Shown one piece after another: positions 1-7,680 of a DNA stretch of 64,000 bases. A program made the position numbers and the translations under genes. The stretch lies in the NCBI GenBank assembly GCA_012271135.1, contig JAAXGZ010000040.1, positions 16,879-80,878 on the forward strand. The letters run 5' to 3'. A model generated the notes under the pieces. The model was not told the origin of the DNA. It made no database searches and saw only the letters and a program-made list of their open reading frames with translations. Each line of letters begins with the position of its first letter. Positions within the stretch are counted from its first letter, which is position 1. The stretch is from Caldilineales bacterium. Its GTDB lineage: Bacteria; Chloroflexota; Anaerolineae; Caldilineales; Caldilineaceae.

Positions 1-1
1 A

Positions 2-256
2 GCTGCTTGCCGTTCCGGAAGCACTGCTGGGCCGGCGCAGAGGATGGCCTGGGGACCCTTGGCACCCTCCCGCAGGACAAAGGACCGCCGCCCCGCGCCC
101 CTCTCACCCAACCCCACAGATTCCCCAATCTGCAGGTCGAATACAACATGCAAGTTGCTGCTGCGCCGCGAGACCATGGCCAAGGGTGTCATCACCGCCC
201 AGTGCAAGCAGGCCGGCTGGAACAACGAGTACCTGCTCAAGGTCCTGTCAAATTAG
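2..256 (+). CDS. possible 3' end of an unrecognised gene
   Basis: This frame is open from the window edge to a TAG stop at 254-256. The last 26 residues (from MAKGVITAQCK to the end) look protein-like, but the upstream part is rich in Arg, Pro and Ser and could be non-coding. I recognise no family. It may be the tail of a gene that starts outside the window, or a decayed fragment. Nothing in the next 130 bases ties it to the sulfur-carrier operon downstream. Confidence 0.2.
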   Translation, partial: AACRSGSTAGPAQRMAWGPLAPSRRTKDRRPAPLSPNPTDSPICRSNTTCKLLLRRETMAKGVITAQCKQAGWNNEYLLKVLSN

Positions 257-386
257 AATGCAATTGCCCTGCCCCTAACGCATCTCCAATGATTGAACTT
301 GGTTCCCGGTGCTAAGATATCGAGCGAAATGGGCAGACACCTGCCCAAGACTGGACTTCATTCATCAGAAAGCTGACATAACCAGC

Positions 387-671
387 ATGACCACTGTCTA
401 CATTCCCACTCCCCTGCGACGCCTGACGGCCGGTGCCTCCAAACTGGAGGTGGAAGGCAGTTCGGTGGGCGAACTCATCCAGGCCGTGGATGCGCAGCAT
501 CCGGGGGTGGCGGCCAAGATTCTGGATGCCGACGGCGAGGTCAAGCGCTTCATCAACGTGTTTTGCAATGATGATGAAATCCGCTCGCTTGAAGGATTGG
601 ATACCCCGGTCGGGGAACGGGATCGCATATCCATCGTCCCCGCGATGGCGGGCGGTGCGGCAACAGCCTGA
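387..671 (+). CDS. MoaD/ThiS/CysO-like sulfur-carrier protein
   Basis: This 94-residue ubiquitin-fold sulfur carrier is the type whose C-terminal Gly-Gly is adenylated by an E1-like enzyme and converted to a thiocarboxylate. The ATG at 387 gives the usual family start (MTTVYIPTPLRR); longer in-frame starts would add an unrelated leader. The conserved FINVF strand, the ERDRISIVPA region and GG at residues 89-90 are visible. Unusually, four residues (AATA) follow the Gly-Gly, so the tail would have to be trimmed before activation, as is known for QbsE-type carriers. The next two genes encode a rhodanese-E1 fusion and a cysteine synthase-like enzyme, so a CysO-like role in cysteine synthesis is more likely than molybdopterin or thiamine synthesis. 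That role is inferred from context. Confidence 0.82.
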   Translation: MTTVYIPTPLRRLTAGASKLEVEGSSVGELIQAVDAQHPGVAAKILDADGEVKRFINVFCNDDEIRSLEGLDTPVGERDRISIVPAMAGGAATA

Positions 672-700
672 AGCAGATTGGGAATCAGGAGAAACAGGAC

Positions 701-1903
701 ATGGCGCACTTGAACAGGGACCAGCTGGTGGAGTTGGCCAAGAGCGAGATTACGGAGATCACGGCGGATCAATTGAAGGCGCGCCTTGATCAGGGCGAAG
801 ATCTGACGGTGATTGACATCCGGGAACGGGACGAGTTCGTGCAGGGCCACGTGCCCGATGCAACCTTTGTTCCGCGCGGCCATCTGGAGCTTCAGGTGGA
901 ACAGCACCAGCCGGACCGGGACGAGCCGGTTGTGCTCTACTGTGCGGGCGGGGTTCGTTCGGCCTTGGCGGCGCGCAATCTCAAGGAAATGGGCTACCGC
1001 AACCCCATTTCCCTGATCGGTGGCTTCAACGGCTGGAAGAACACAGGGTTGGAGTTCAAGGTTCCGGTGGTGCTGAACGACGAGCAGCAGATCCGGTACA
1101 GTCGGCATACGATGCTGTCGGAGATCGGTGAGGCCGGCCAGATCCGTTTGCTGGAAAGCAGCGTCCTCTTGATTGGCGCCGGTGGTCTGGGCAGTCCGGC
1201 TGCCATGTACCTGGCGGCCGCCGGGGTTGGCAAGCTGGGCATCATCGACTTCGATACAGTCGACGTTTCAAACCTCCAGCGGCAGTTGCTGCACGGGCAG
1301 AAGGATGTGGGACGTCCCAAGATTGATTCGGCCCGCGACCGCATTCAGGACATCAACCCGGATGTCGAGGTGGTGGGTTACAACGTGCCGTTGAAGAGTT
1401 TCAATGCCATGGAGATCATCTCGGAGTACGACCTGGTCATCAACGGGTCGGACAATTTCCCGACCCGCTACCTGGTCAACGACGCCTGTCATCTGCTGGA
1501 CAAGCCGCTGGTCGACGGCAGTATCTTCATGTTCGAGGGTCAGGTTACGGTCTATGACGGTACGGGACCCTGCTACCGATGCCTGTATCCGGACCCGCCG
1601 CCTCCCGGCGAGGTTCCGAGTTGCGCCGAGGCTGGTGTCATGGGCGTGCTGCCGGGTATTGTGGGCTCGATGCAGGCCTTGGAGGCCATCAAGCTGCTGG
1701 TCGGATTTGGCGAGCCGCTGTCAGGCCGTCTGTTGATGATCGACACGGCCGACATGACCGTACGGACGCTGCGTGTGGATGCGGCCCTGGATTGCCCGTT
1801 GTGCGGTGGTCGGCCGACAGTCACCGAGCTGATCGACTACGAGGAGTTCTGCGGACTTCCGAGCCTGGCGGACCATCCGGAAGCGGTGCCCGAACCGGCC
1901 TGA
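701..1903 (+). CDS. rhodanese / ThiF-MoeB E1-like fusion, sulfur-carrier activating enzyme
   Basis: This 400-residue protein should adenylate the C-terminus of the preceding carrier and load sulfur onto it. Residues about 15-120 are a rhodanese domain with the persulfide loop CAGGVRS (Cys81). Residues about 128-385 are a ThiF/MoeB domain with the nucleotide loop GAGGLGS (159-165), the NLQRQ motif, Cys308 and two zinc CxxC pairs (291/294 and 365/368). In MoeZ/MOCS3 proteins the E1 domain comes first and rhodanese last; here the order is reversed, as in some other bacterial fusions. It starts 29 bases after the carrier gene and ends just before the cysteine synthase-like gene, so the three are almost certainly co-transcribed. 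Confidence 0.9.
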   Translation: MAHLNRDQLVELAKSEITEITADQLKARLDQGEDLTVIDIRERDEFVQGHVPDATFVPRGHLELQVEQHQPDRDEPVVLYCAGGVRSALAARNLKEMGYRNPISLIGGFNGWKNTGLEFKVPVVLNDEQQIRYSRHTMLSEIGEAGQIRLLESSVLLIGAGGLGSPAAMYLAAAGVGKLGIIDFDTVDVSNLQRQLLHGQKDVGRPKIDSARDRIQDINPDVEVVGYNVPLKSFNAMEIISEYDLVINGSDNFPTRYLVNDACHLLDKPLVDGSIFMFEGQVTVYDGTGPCYRCLYPDPPPPGEVPSCAEAGVMGVLPGIVGSMQALEAIKLLVGFGEPLSGRLLMIDTADMTVRTLRVDAALDCPLCGGRPTVTELIDYEEFCGLPSLADHPEAVPEPA

Positions 1904-1909
1904 GACAGG

Positions 1910-2860
1910 TTGGCAGCGGCCGTGGCGGCTCACAACACATCGGCCGCGGGAGGTTTGGGATCCCGGTCGATCCTGGACCTCGTGGGAGGCACGCCGCTCC
2001 TGGACCTTTCGTCGTGGGCCTGGGGGGAGGGTGTGCCCCGCGCGGTCCGTATACAGGCCAAGGCGGAGTGGTTCAATCCCGGCGGCTCGGTCAAGGCGCG
2101 GGCGGCTGCCTGGATTTTCCGGGATGCCTTACAATCGGGCGCGCTAGCGAAAGAGCGGTGCCTGATCGACAGCAGTTCGGGCAACACGGCCATCTCCTAC
2201 GCCCAAATCGGGGCGGCGCTGGGCTACCGCGTCAAGTTGGTGATGCCGGCCAACGTGTCGATCGAACGCAAGACAATGGTGCAGGCCTACGGTGCCGAAT
2301 TGATTGAGTCGGACCCCCTGGAAGGGTCCGACGGTGCGATCCGCGTGGTGCGCCGGCTGGTTGCCGAGGATCCGAGCCTGTTTCACGCCGACCAGTACGC
2401 CAACCCTGCCAACTGGAAGGCCCACTACGAAACCACCGGTCCCGAAATCTGGCAACAGACCGAGGGTCGCGTCACCCATTTCGTGTGCGGTTTGGGCACC
2501 ACCGGAACGTTTGTGGGCGTCGGCCGCTACCTGCGCGAGCAAGATCCGGACATCCGGCTCGTTTCCGTCCAGCCCTCGGATGAACTGTCGGTGATTGAGG
2601 GGCTCAAGCATTTGCCAACGTCCATTGTGCCGCCCATCTATGATCCCGGTGTGGCCACGTCGGAGATGACCGTGGACCCCGAAGCCAGTTGGGATCTGGC
2701 GCGCCGCCTGGCCCGCGAACAGGGCATTTTCATGGGGCTGAGTGCGGGTGGCGCCGTGGCCGCGGCCTTGGAAGTCGCCAGGGAGCTTGAGCGCGGGGTG
2801 GTTGTCACAATCCTTCCGGATGACGGCAGCAAGTATGTGAGTCTGGGCGTCTTTGACTGA
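1910..2860 (+). CDS. PLP-dependent cysteine synthase family protein (CysM-like)
   Basis: This fold-type II PLP enzyme joins a sulfur donor to an activated serine. The PLP lysine lies in NPGGSVKAR (Lys62), the phosphate-binding loop is GLGTTGT and the substrate loop is SSSGNT. The annotated start is TTG at 1910, six bases after the previous stop; GTG at 1922 is an equal alternative, and no clear ribosome-binding site decides between them. The operon with a sulfur carrier and its E1 resembles the mycobacterial CysO-MoeZ-CysM route, in which O-phosphoserine reacts with CysO thiocarboxylate. Use of the carrier is inferred. The JAMM peptidase (Mec) that releases cysteine in that route was not found here. 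Confidence 0.85.
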   Translation: MAAAVAAHNTSAAGGLGSRSILDLVGGTPLLDLSSWAWGEGVPRAVRIQAKAEWFNPGGSVKARAAAWIFRDALQSGALAKERCLIDSSSGNTAISYAQIGAALGYRVKLVMPANVSIERKTMVQAYGAELIESDPLEGSDGAIRVVRRLVAEDPSLFHADQYANPANWKAHYETTGPEIWQQTEGRVTHFVCGLGTTGTFVGVGRYLREQDPDIRLVSVQPSDELSVIEGLKHLPTSIVPPIYDPGVATSEMTVDPEASWDLARRLAREQGIFMGLSAGGAVAAALEVARELERGVVVTILPDDGSKYVSLGVFD

Positions 2861-2909
2861 ACGGCCGGCCGGATCCCCGGCAACTTCGCTTCGGACAGAG
2901 GGGGCGAAC

Positions 2910-3698
2910 ATGTCCATGCAAATTGACCTTTCCGGCCGTGCCGCGCTGGTCACCGGTGCCTCTCGGGGCATTGGTCTGTGCATCGCCAAGACTTTCGCAC
3001 TGGCTGGGGCACGGGTGGCCATGGTGGCGCGCAAGGAGGATGTGTTGACGCAGGCGGCCCGGGAGGTCGAACGGTCCGGTGGGCAGGCACTGGTCGTGGC
3101 CGCCAGTACCAGCCGGGACGAGGAGGTTGCCAGAGTCCGCGACACTGTGGCGGATGCTTGGGGTCACGTGGATATCCTGGTCAACAATGCTGCCACCAGT
3201 CCCCATTTCGGTCCGGTGCTCGAGGCGGATACAAAGGTCTTCCAGGCTACGCTGAACACCAATCTCCTGGGATATTTCCGGACTGCACAGGCCTTTGCAC
3301 CCGGCATGATTGAAGCCGGTGGCGGTCGGATCCTCAATGTGTCGTCAATCGCGGGCCACAGGCCGGCCGCGGGATTGGGCCTGTATGCAATCTCCAAGGC
3401 CGGGGTGGGCATGCTCACGGCCTGTCTGGCCAGGGAGTTGGGACCGCACAACATCCTGGTCAATGCCATTTCGCCCGGTCTCGTGCGAACGGATTTCAGT
3501 CGGGCACTGTTCGACATGGACAAAGGGTCCGACCCGGAAGTCAACGACCTGTCGCACGCGTCCTATGTAAAGGCGACGCCCCTGGGACGCGCCGGCGAGG
3601 CGCAGGAAGTGGCAAACCTGGCCTTGTTCCTTGCTTCAGGGATGGCTGCCTATGCCAACGGAGCCGACATCCCGCTGGATGGCGGATATCTGGTTTGA
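2910..3698 (+). CDS. short-chain dehydrogenase/reductase (SDR)
   Basis: This is a 262-residue classical SDR, an NAD(P)-dependent oxidoreductase. It has the dinucleotide loop TGASRGIG (15-22), NNA (92-94) and the catalytic set Ser146, Tyr159 and Lys163 (YAISK). The ATG at 2910 follows a purine-rich GAGGGGGCGAA and gives the normal SDR N-terminus; an upstream in-frame GTG at 2853 would overlap the cysteine synthase-like gene and add an unrelated leader. Its substrate cannot be read from the sequence. It resembles FabG- and gluconate 5-dehydrogenase-like members. It is 49 bases downstream of the sulfur-transfer genes and may be co-transcribed without sharing their function. Confidence 0.85.
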   Translation: MSMQIDLSGRAALVTGASRGIGLCIAKTFALAGARVAMVARKEDVLTQAAREVERSGGQALVVAASTSRDEEVARVRDTVADAWGHVDILVNNAATSPHFGPVLEADTKVFQATLNTNLLGYFRTAQAFAPGMIEAGGGRILNVSSIAGHRPAAGLGLYAISKAGVGMLTACLARELGPHNILVNAISPGLVRTDFSRALFDMDKGSDPEVNDLSHASYVKATPLGRAGEAQEVANLALFLASGMAAYANGADIPLDGGYLV

Positions 3699-3809
3699 GC
3701 GCGCAGGGGATCGAAACGGCCTGTACGATTTCCGGTCACCGTGCATCTGGCAGCTGCGTCTGATGGCAGCAAGCCCCGCCGGGATCCCGGCGTCGGCATC
3801 GGATGCCGG

Positions 3810-3818
3810 TGATAGGAT
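3810..3818 (+). promoter_or_regulatory. possible extended -10 element before the M24 peptidase gene
   Basis: TGATAGGAT matches an extended -10 (TGnTANNAT) 36 bases upstream of the M24 start. No -35 is visible. It is the only promoter-like motif in the 156-base gap after the SDR gene. Confidence 0.3.
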
Positions 3819-3854
3819 GGGGGGTAGCCTCGGTCAACCAGTCTGGAAACCCAC

Positions 3855-5087
3855 ATGCTCTCCGATCTCGATGCCTTAATGGTGGCACGCGGCCTGGATG
3901 GGCTGCTGGTCATGGGGGACAGCTCTGGCAATCCGGTCATGCAGTACCTGGTGGGTCATGTCCACTTTGAACGCGCCGTAATCTACAAGCCGGTAGGCGG
4001 GGACATTACGCTGATTCACGGATCCATGGAGCGGGACAACGCCGCCCGCACCGGATACCGGCTGGTCGATCGCGACCAGGTCTACAACGCGTACGAATAC
4101 CTTAAACGCCATGAAGGCATCCAGCTGGATGCCTCTGTTCACATGCTCCTGGATGTTCTGCGTGACAGCGGCATGCAGGGCACGGTCGGGTTTTACGGCA
4201 CCCAGGACGTGGGAGCCGGATGGACGCTGTTAAACAACCTGGCCGACCGGCTAGAGGGGATCGACATCAAGGGCGAGTTTGGCCAGACCCTGTTTGCGGA
4301 GGCGCGTGCGACCAAGGACAGCCGTGAATTGGCCGAATTGGCCGAGCTTGGGCGTCGGACCTGCACGGTCGTGCACGAGGTCGAGGATTTCCTGACCGGC
4401 CACGCCGTCGCCGGCGATCACGTGGTGAAGGAGGATGGCACCCCACTCACCATTGGTGACGTGAGGACGTTCCTCCGGGGCCGCCTACAACTGCAGGAAC
4501 TGGCGGAAGATCATCAGACCATATTCGCCCAAGGCGCCGAAGCCGGCGTCCCGCACAATGCCGGCACCAATAGTGTTCGGCTGCGCACCGGCTCGCCCAT
4601 CATCTTTGATATTTTCCCCAAGGGACGTTCAGGCTACTTTCATGACATGACCAGAACCTGGTGCCTTGGACATGCTCCGGATCACGTGACCGAGGCTTGG
4701 ACCGCCACCAAGCAACTGTTCGACGAGGTGATGGCCAGGTTCAGGGTCGGAGAGGCCTGCGCCAGTTTTCAGGCACAGGCCTGCGACTTCTACGAGGGGC
4801 TGGGCCACCCCACGCCGCGTACCCATCCGGGTACCCATGAAGGTTACGTTCACAGCCTGGGGCACGGTATCGGACTGGATGTCCACGAGGGGCCCAACCT
4901 GAGCCTGGCCCAAGGCAATACGGACGTGCTTCGGCCGGGCCATGTAATCACGGTGGAACCCGGCCTGTACTATCCGGACCGGGGATGGGGGGTGCGGCAC
5001 GAAGACGCCGTGGCCCTCGACGAGGATGGCGAACTCGTTTGGCTGACCAACTATCCCGCCGAGTTGGTGTTGCCCATGCGCGGCTGA
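3855..5087 (+). CDS. M24 family metallopeptidase (Xaa-Pro aminopeptidase/prolidase-like)
   Basis: This 410-residue protein has a creatinase/prolidase N-terminal domain (1-150) and a pita-bread peptidase domain (160-405). All five metal ligands of the family are present: Asp252 and Asp264 (FDIFP, FHDMT), His337 (SLGHGIG), Glu368 (TVEPGL) and Glu383 (RHEDA). It should therefore be a functional dinuclear metalloenzyme cleaving Xaa-Pro or related peptide bonds in the cytoplasm. Some M24 relatives are creatinase or DMSP lyase, so the substrate is not certain. It is convergent with the pucR-type gene, whose stop lies 45 bases away. Confidence 0.87.
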   Translation: MLSDLDALMVARGLDGLLVMGDSSGNPVMQYLVGHVHFERAVIYKPVGGDITLIHGSMERDNAARTGYRLVDRDQVYNAYEYLKRHEGIQLDASVHMLLDVLRDSGMQGTVGFYGTQDVGAGWTLLNNLADRLEGIDIKGEFGQTLFAEARATKDSRELAELAELGRRTCTVVHEVEDFLTGHAVAGDHVVKEDGTPLTIGDVRTFLRGRLQLQELAEDHQTIFAQGAEAGVPHNAGTNSVRLRTGSPIIFDIFPKGRSGYFHDMTRTWCLGHAPDHVTEAWTATKQLFDEVMARFRVGEACASFQAQACDFYEGLGHPTPRTHPGTHEGYVHSLGHGIGLDVHEGPNLSLAQGNTDVLRPGHVITVEPGLYYPDRGWGVRHEDAVALDEDGELVWLTNYPAELVLPMRG

Positions 5088-5132
5088 GCGGCGTGGTTGC
5101 GGTTCCCGGCAGGCCGGTACCGGCTTCGCCGT

Positions 5133-6854
5133 TCAAACGTACAGGGTGCGCAGCTTGAGCGCCAGCTGCAGGCCAAATCGGGCATCAGCCTCTTCCAGGT
5201 CGATTTGGGTGATGGTGTGGATGCGGTTCAGTCGATACGTGAGTGTGTTGCGGTGGACCTGCAGATAGGCGGCCGTCTGGCTGATATTGCCGTGGCAGGC
5301 AAAGAAGGCGTCCAGCGTCTGCATCAGGCCCGCCTTGTGGGAGTTGTCATAGGCGATGAGATCCACGAGGGTTGACTGGTAGAAGTGTTCCGTTTCGGGA
5401 AAGGAGCGGAGTGCCGTCAGATATCGGTACAGTCCCAGGTCCTCGAACTGGGTCACTGACGATGACCCCCAGCGTTTGTTGGCCCGGAGGCACTCCCAGG
5501 CCTGCTGCTGACTTTGCAACCACGCCGAGAGCGAATGGACTGCGTTGCCAATGCCAATGTGGATTTCACTGCCGGGAGCAGCGCGCGTCAGATCCTCCAC
5601 CAGTTCCTGGGCAAGCTGCTTGCCGGCAGCATTGGCCTCGTCACCCTCAGGGCCCACGGGCAGGTAGAGGAGCAGGCTTTGGTCCCGGCTGCTGGACAGG
5701 ACCTTGAAGTTTCTTCTGGCGAGCGCGGTGAACAGGACGTCGGGCCAGGGATCGAGGCCTTGAGCCTCCACCATCCACGCGACATGGGGCTTGTCCAACG
5801 CGTAACCCAGCGAGCGGCCCCTGCGAATCCAAGCTTGTTCGTCCGCGATGTTGGAACCCAGGAGCTCGTCCAGAAACGACGCGCGCATGCGTTCCTCGGC
5901 GGCCCCCACCGCATTGCGCGTGACCCAGTCCAGGGCCACTGCGGCAGCCCCCTGCACGATGGCCATTTTCTCGATGGGTGAAAGGTTTGGCGGATCCTCG
6001 GTGCGGCGCAGAAGCATGCAATAGCCCTGGATTCTCTCCGCCGCCACTACGGCGCCAATCGCTGCCCGGTTGCAGTCCCGCAGTGGAAAACGGTCTCCCA
6101 GTTCCCATGTCTCGACGCTGCTGGCCAACTCCTCCGGGGGTTTGCCCACCACCCAACTGCGCAACCGCATCACGTTGGGCAGGGCGGCTTGCAGACTGGC
6201 GATGCCACCATGGACGCGCTCCGTACCAGCTGCCGTGACGATGTGCCCCGCGTCGTCCAGGATCAGAAACGGCTGGTTGGTAACGTGGTGAATCTGGGCC
6301 GCGATTGCCTTCTGGCCGCCTCCGTCCAATGTGATCTGGTTCAGGTCCCGCTGAAGATCCGACGCGCGCTGCAGGACATAGGCAGAACGGTCGACGATCA
6401 GACGGATGATGTCGCGCTCAACCTGCAAGAGGGACACTCCGTCCGGAATCGCAAACAGCGGAACGGACTCCCGAACGGCAGTTTCGCGCGCGTTACGGGA
6501 CAGGCGGCCCTGGGCCGCGACCCCCGAGATGGCAGCTTCGCGCAACCGCGAGATGACGTTGCCCAAATCGCCGCTGGCCTCGAACACCCGCAGGTCTTCC
6601 ATATTGATGAGCGCGAGTTCACCGCCTTCGAGAGTGGGGAATGCCGGCGGGCTGGGACGGCTGCTGCAGGCCCAGCTGACCGACACGCGCAGATTTGCGT
6701 CGGGGGTGAGCAACTCCGTGCCCACCGGCAACACCAGATGGAAGATTTCTTCGAGAGTTGTGGCGGTCAAGTTCATGGTCTGCACCGAAGGCACGGATTC
6801 CTCAACCTGCAACAGGCCTGCGATTGGGCCCGGATCATGGTAGGCAGATGCCAT
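5133..6854 (-). CDS. PucR-family transcriptional regulator
   Basis: This is a 573-residue regulator. The N-terminal region (about 27-150) matches the PucR domain. The middle is a variable, GGDEF-like sensor region. The C-terminus (about 515-570) carries the PucR helix-turn-helix, with GNISQTAAYLQVHRNTLTYR as its core. Members control purine, amino-acid or small-molecule catabolism; the effector here is unknown. The ATG at 6854 lies eight bases after a TATAAT hexamer, so the message may be leaderless. An alternative ATG at 6776 would begin right at the PucR domain. The promoter carries a palindromic site (see 6867-6881) that suggests autoregulation. Confidence 0.88.
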   Translation of the reverse strand: MASAYHDPGPIAGLLQVEESVPSVQTMNLTATTLEEIFHLVLPVGTELLTPDANLRVSVSWACSSRPSPPAFPTLEGGELALINMEDLRVFEASGDLGNVISRLREAAISGVAAQGRLSRNARETAVRESVPLFAIPDGVSLLQVERDIIRLIVDRSAYVLQRASDLQRDLNQITLDGGGQKAIAAQIHHVTNQPFLILDDAGHIVTAAGTERVHGGIASLQAALPNVMRLRSWVVGKPPEELASSVETWELGDRFPLRDCNRAAIGAVVAAERIQGYCMLLRRTEDPPNLSPIEKMAIVQGAAAVALDWVTRNAVGAAEERMRASFLDELLGSNIADEQAWIRRGRSLGYALDKPHVAWMVEAQGLDPWPDVLFTALARRNFKVLSSSRDQSLLLYLPVGPEGDEANAAGKQLAQELVEDLTRAAPGSEIHIGIGNAVHSLSAWLQSQQQAWECLRANKRWGSSSVTQFEDLGLYRYLTALRSFPETEHFYQSTLVDLIAYDNSHKAGLMQTLDAFFACHGNISQTAAYLQVHRNTLTYRLNRIHTITQIDLEEADARFGLQLALKLRTLYV

Positions 6855-6862
6855 CCAGCCTG

Positions 6863-6890
6863 ATTATATGCAATCTGCATAATGATACAA
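6863..6890 (-). promoter_or_regulatory. promoter of the pucR-type gene
   Basis: Read on the minus strand, this is TTGTAT, a 16-base spacer and a perfect TATAAT (6868-6863). Transcription would begin about at the ATG at 6854, giving a leaderless or near-leaderless mRNA. The spacer holds most of a perfect inverted repeat, so a bound repressor would block the polymerase. Confidence 0.65.
6867..6881. promoter_or_regulatory. candidate operator, perfect palindrome
   Basis: TATGCAATCTGCATA is a perfect inverted repeat with 6-base arms and a 3-base centre. It sits in the promoter of the pucR-type gene. Thirteen of its bases (TGCAATCTGCATA) recur at 7038-7050, in the same orientation and 169 bases away. 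Two spaced copies fit looping or cooperative binding by a dimeric regulator, most simply the PucR-type protein itself. Binding is inferred. Confidence 0.55.
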
Positions 6891-6923
6891 TCCCTCCCTC
6901 ACAAAAAGAGGTATTGGAACATC

Positions 6924-7025
6924 GTGTCAACCATTGATTCGTATGGAATTAGCATCTCAATTGGTCATAGAGTACAAAACAATCTCATAGTAGTCTATAT
7001 GGATCGTCGCTGGTGGCAGTACTGA
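6924..7025 (+). CDS. possible 33-codon small ORF in an AT-rich gap
   Basis: An open frame starts at GTG 6924 and ends at TGA 7025, divergent from the pucR-type gene, with AGAGG upstream at a long spacing (13 bases). The region is much richer in A/T than its neighbours. It lies between the two TGCAATCTGCATA copies and is followed by a 26-bp perfect palindrome. It could encode a short peptide, or be part of a small RNA. No homologue is recognised, and 33 codons can be open by chance. Confidence 0.25.
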   Translation: MSTIDSYGISISIGHRVQNNLIVVYMDRRWWQY

Positions 7026-7037
7026 AGATTGCTGCCG

Positions 7038-7050
7038 TGCAATCTGCATA
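7038..7050. repeat. second copy of the pucR-region operator-like motif
   Basis: TGCAATCTGCATA is identical to 6869-6881, but the outer arm is incomplete (CG instead of TA before it). It ends three bases before the palindrome at 7054-7079. Confidence 0.6.
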
Positions 7051-7053
7051 GAA

Positions 7054-7079
7054 AACGCACCGCCCATGGGCGGTGCGTT
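7054..7079. terminator. 26-bp perfect palindrome, terminator-like
   Basis: AACGCACCGCCC is followed immediately by its reverse complement, with no loop beyond the central AT. On the minus strand the hairpin is followed by TTTTC; on the plus strand only by a short TT. It could terminate the AT-rich transcript upstream, or stop minus-strand read-through from the IS607 remnant. Confidence 0.45.
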
Positions 7080-7192
7080 CCGGGTCTGGTTGTACCTATT
7101 GGTCGGGGCCGGTGTCAACGTCCGACTGCAAGCCGACCGCGCGGAACCGAAGGGTTGGCAACTGTTGATGATTTGGCCTAATCTAGTTGGCC

Positions 7193-7638
7193 ATGGATAT
7201 TGTTGGTCGCCGCATCGGTCGCACCGCGTGGGGTCGCCTTTACGGTTTGGACAAGGCCACCATGGCCCGCAGGCACCATGCCGGGCGGTTGCCGCCTGCG
7301 CTTCCGATGGAGCGACTGCCCAACGGCTGTTGCCATGTGATCGTACCTCCCGAGCGGGATGGATGTGGTGTGGTGTACGCGCGCGTTTCGTCTACGGGCC
7401 GGAAGGCTGATCGAGACCGGCAGGTAAGCCGGGTCGGAGCATGGGCAACGCAGCCGAGCTGCCGGCTCGCTGAAGTGGTCAAGGGGATCGGTTCCGGCCT
7501 GCATGGCAACCGACGACGGTGGCGGCGGCGGGTCGCGGAGCACACGTTGGGGAAGACAGTGGTGGAGCCCCAGGGGCGGTTGAGCATTCCGGGCTTGAGT
7601 ACGTAGAGGCCGCGCGGGCGGCGGTGCAGGCAGGCTGA
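7193..7638 (+). pseudogene. IS607-type serine recombinase TnpA, frameshifted and truncated
   Basis: A MerR-like N-terminal half (residues about 1-55) precedes the resolvase motif YARVSS with the nucleophilic serine, then DRDRQ and VVKGIGSGLHG, all hallmarks of IS607 TnpA. After about codon 100 the frame breaks. The expected continuation (GLEYVEAAR) appears in another frame from 7591 and ends at TGA 7638. The C-terminal part of the catalytic domain is missing. This is a relic, not a working recombinase. Confidence 0.75.
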
Positions 7639-7680
7639 TGCCGCATCCCGGCACCTGTCAGACGCGCGTGTCCGCGTACG

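Noticed and set aside
1-256. Confident naming of the first partial frame
   Set aside because: Only a short C-terminal tail is available and it matches no family I recognise.
6926-6930. TTGACA-like sequence on the minus strand near 6925-6930 as the pucR-type promoter
   Set aside because: No acceptable -10 follows at 16-18 bases; the TTGTAT/TATAAT pair at 6863-6890 is better.
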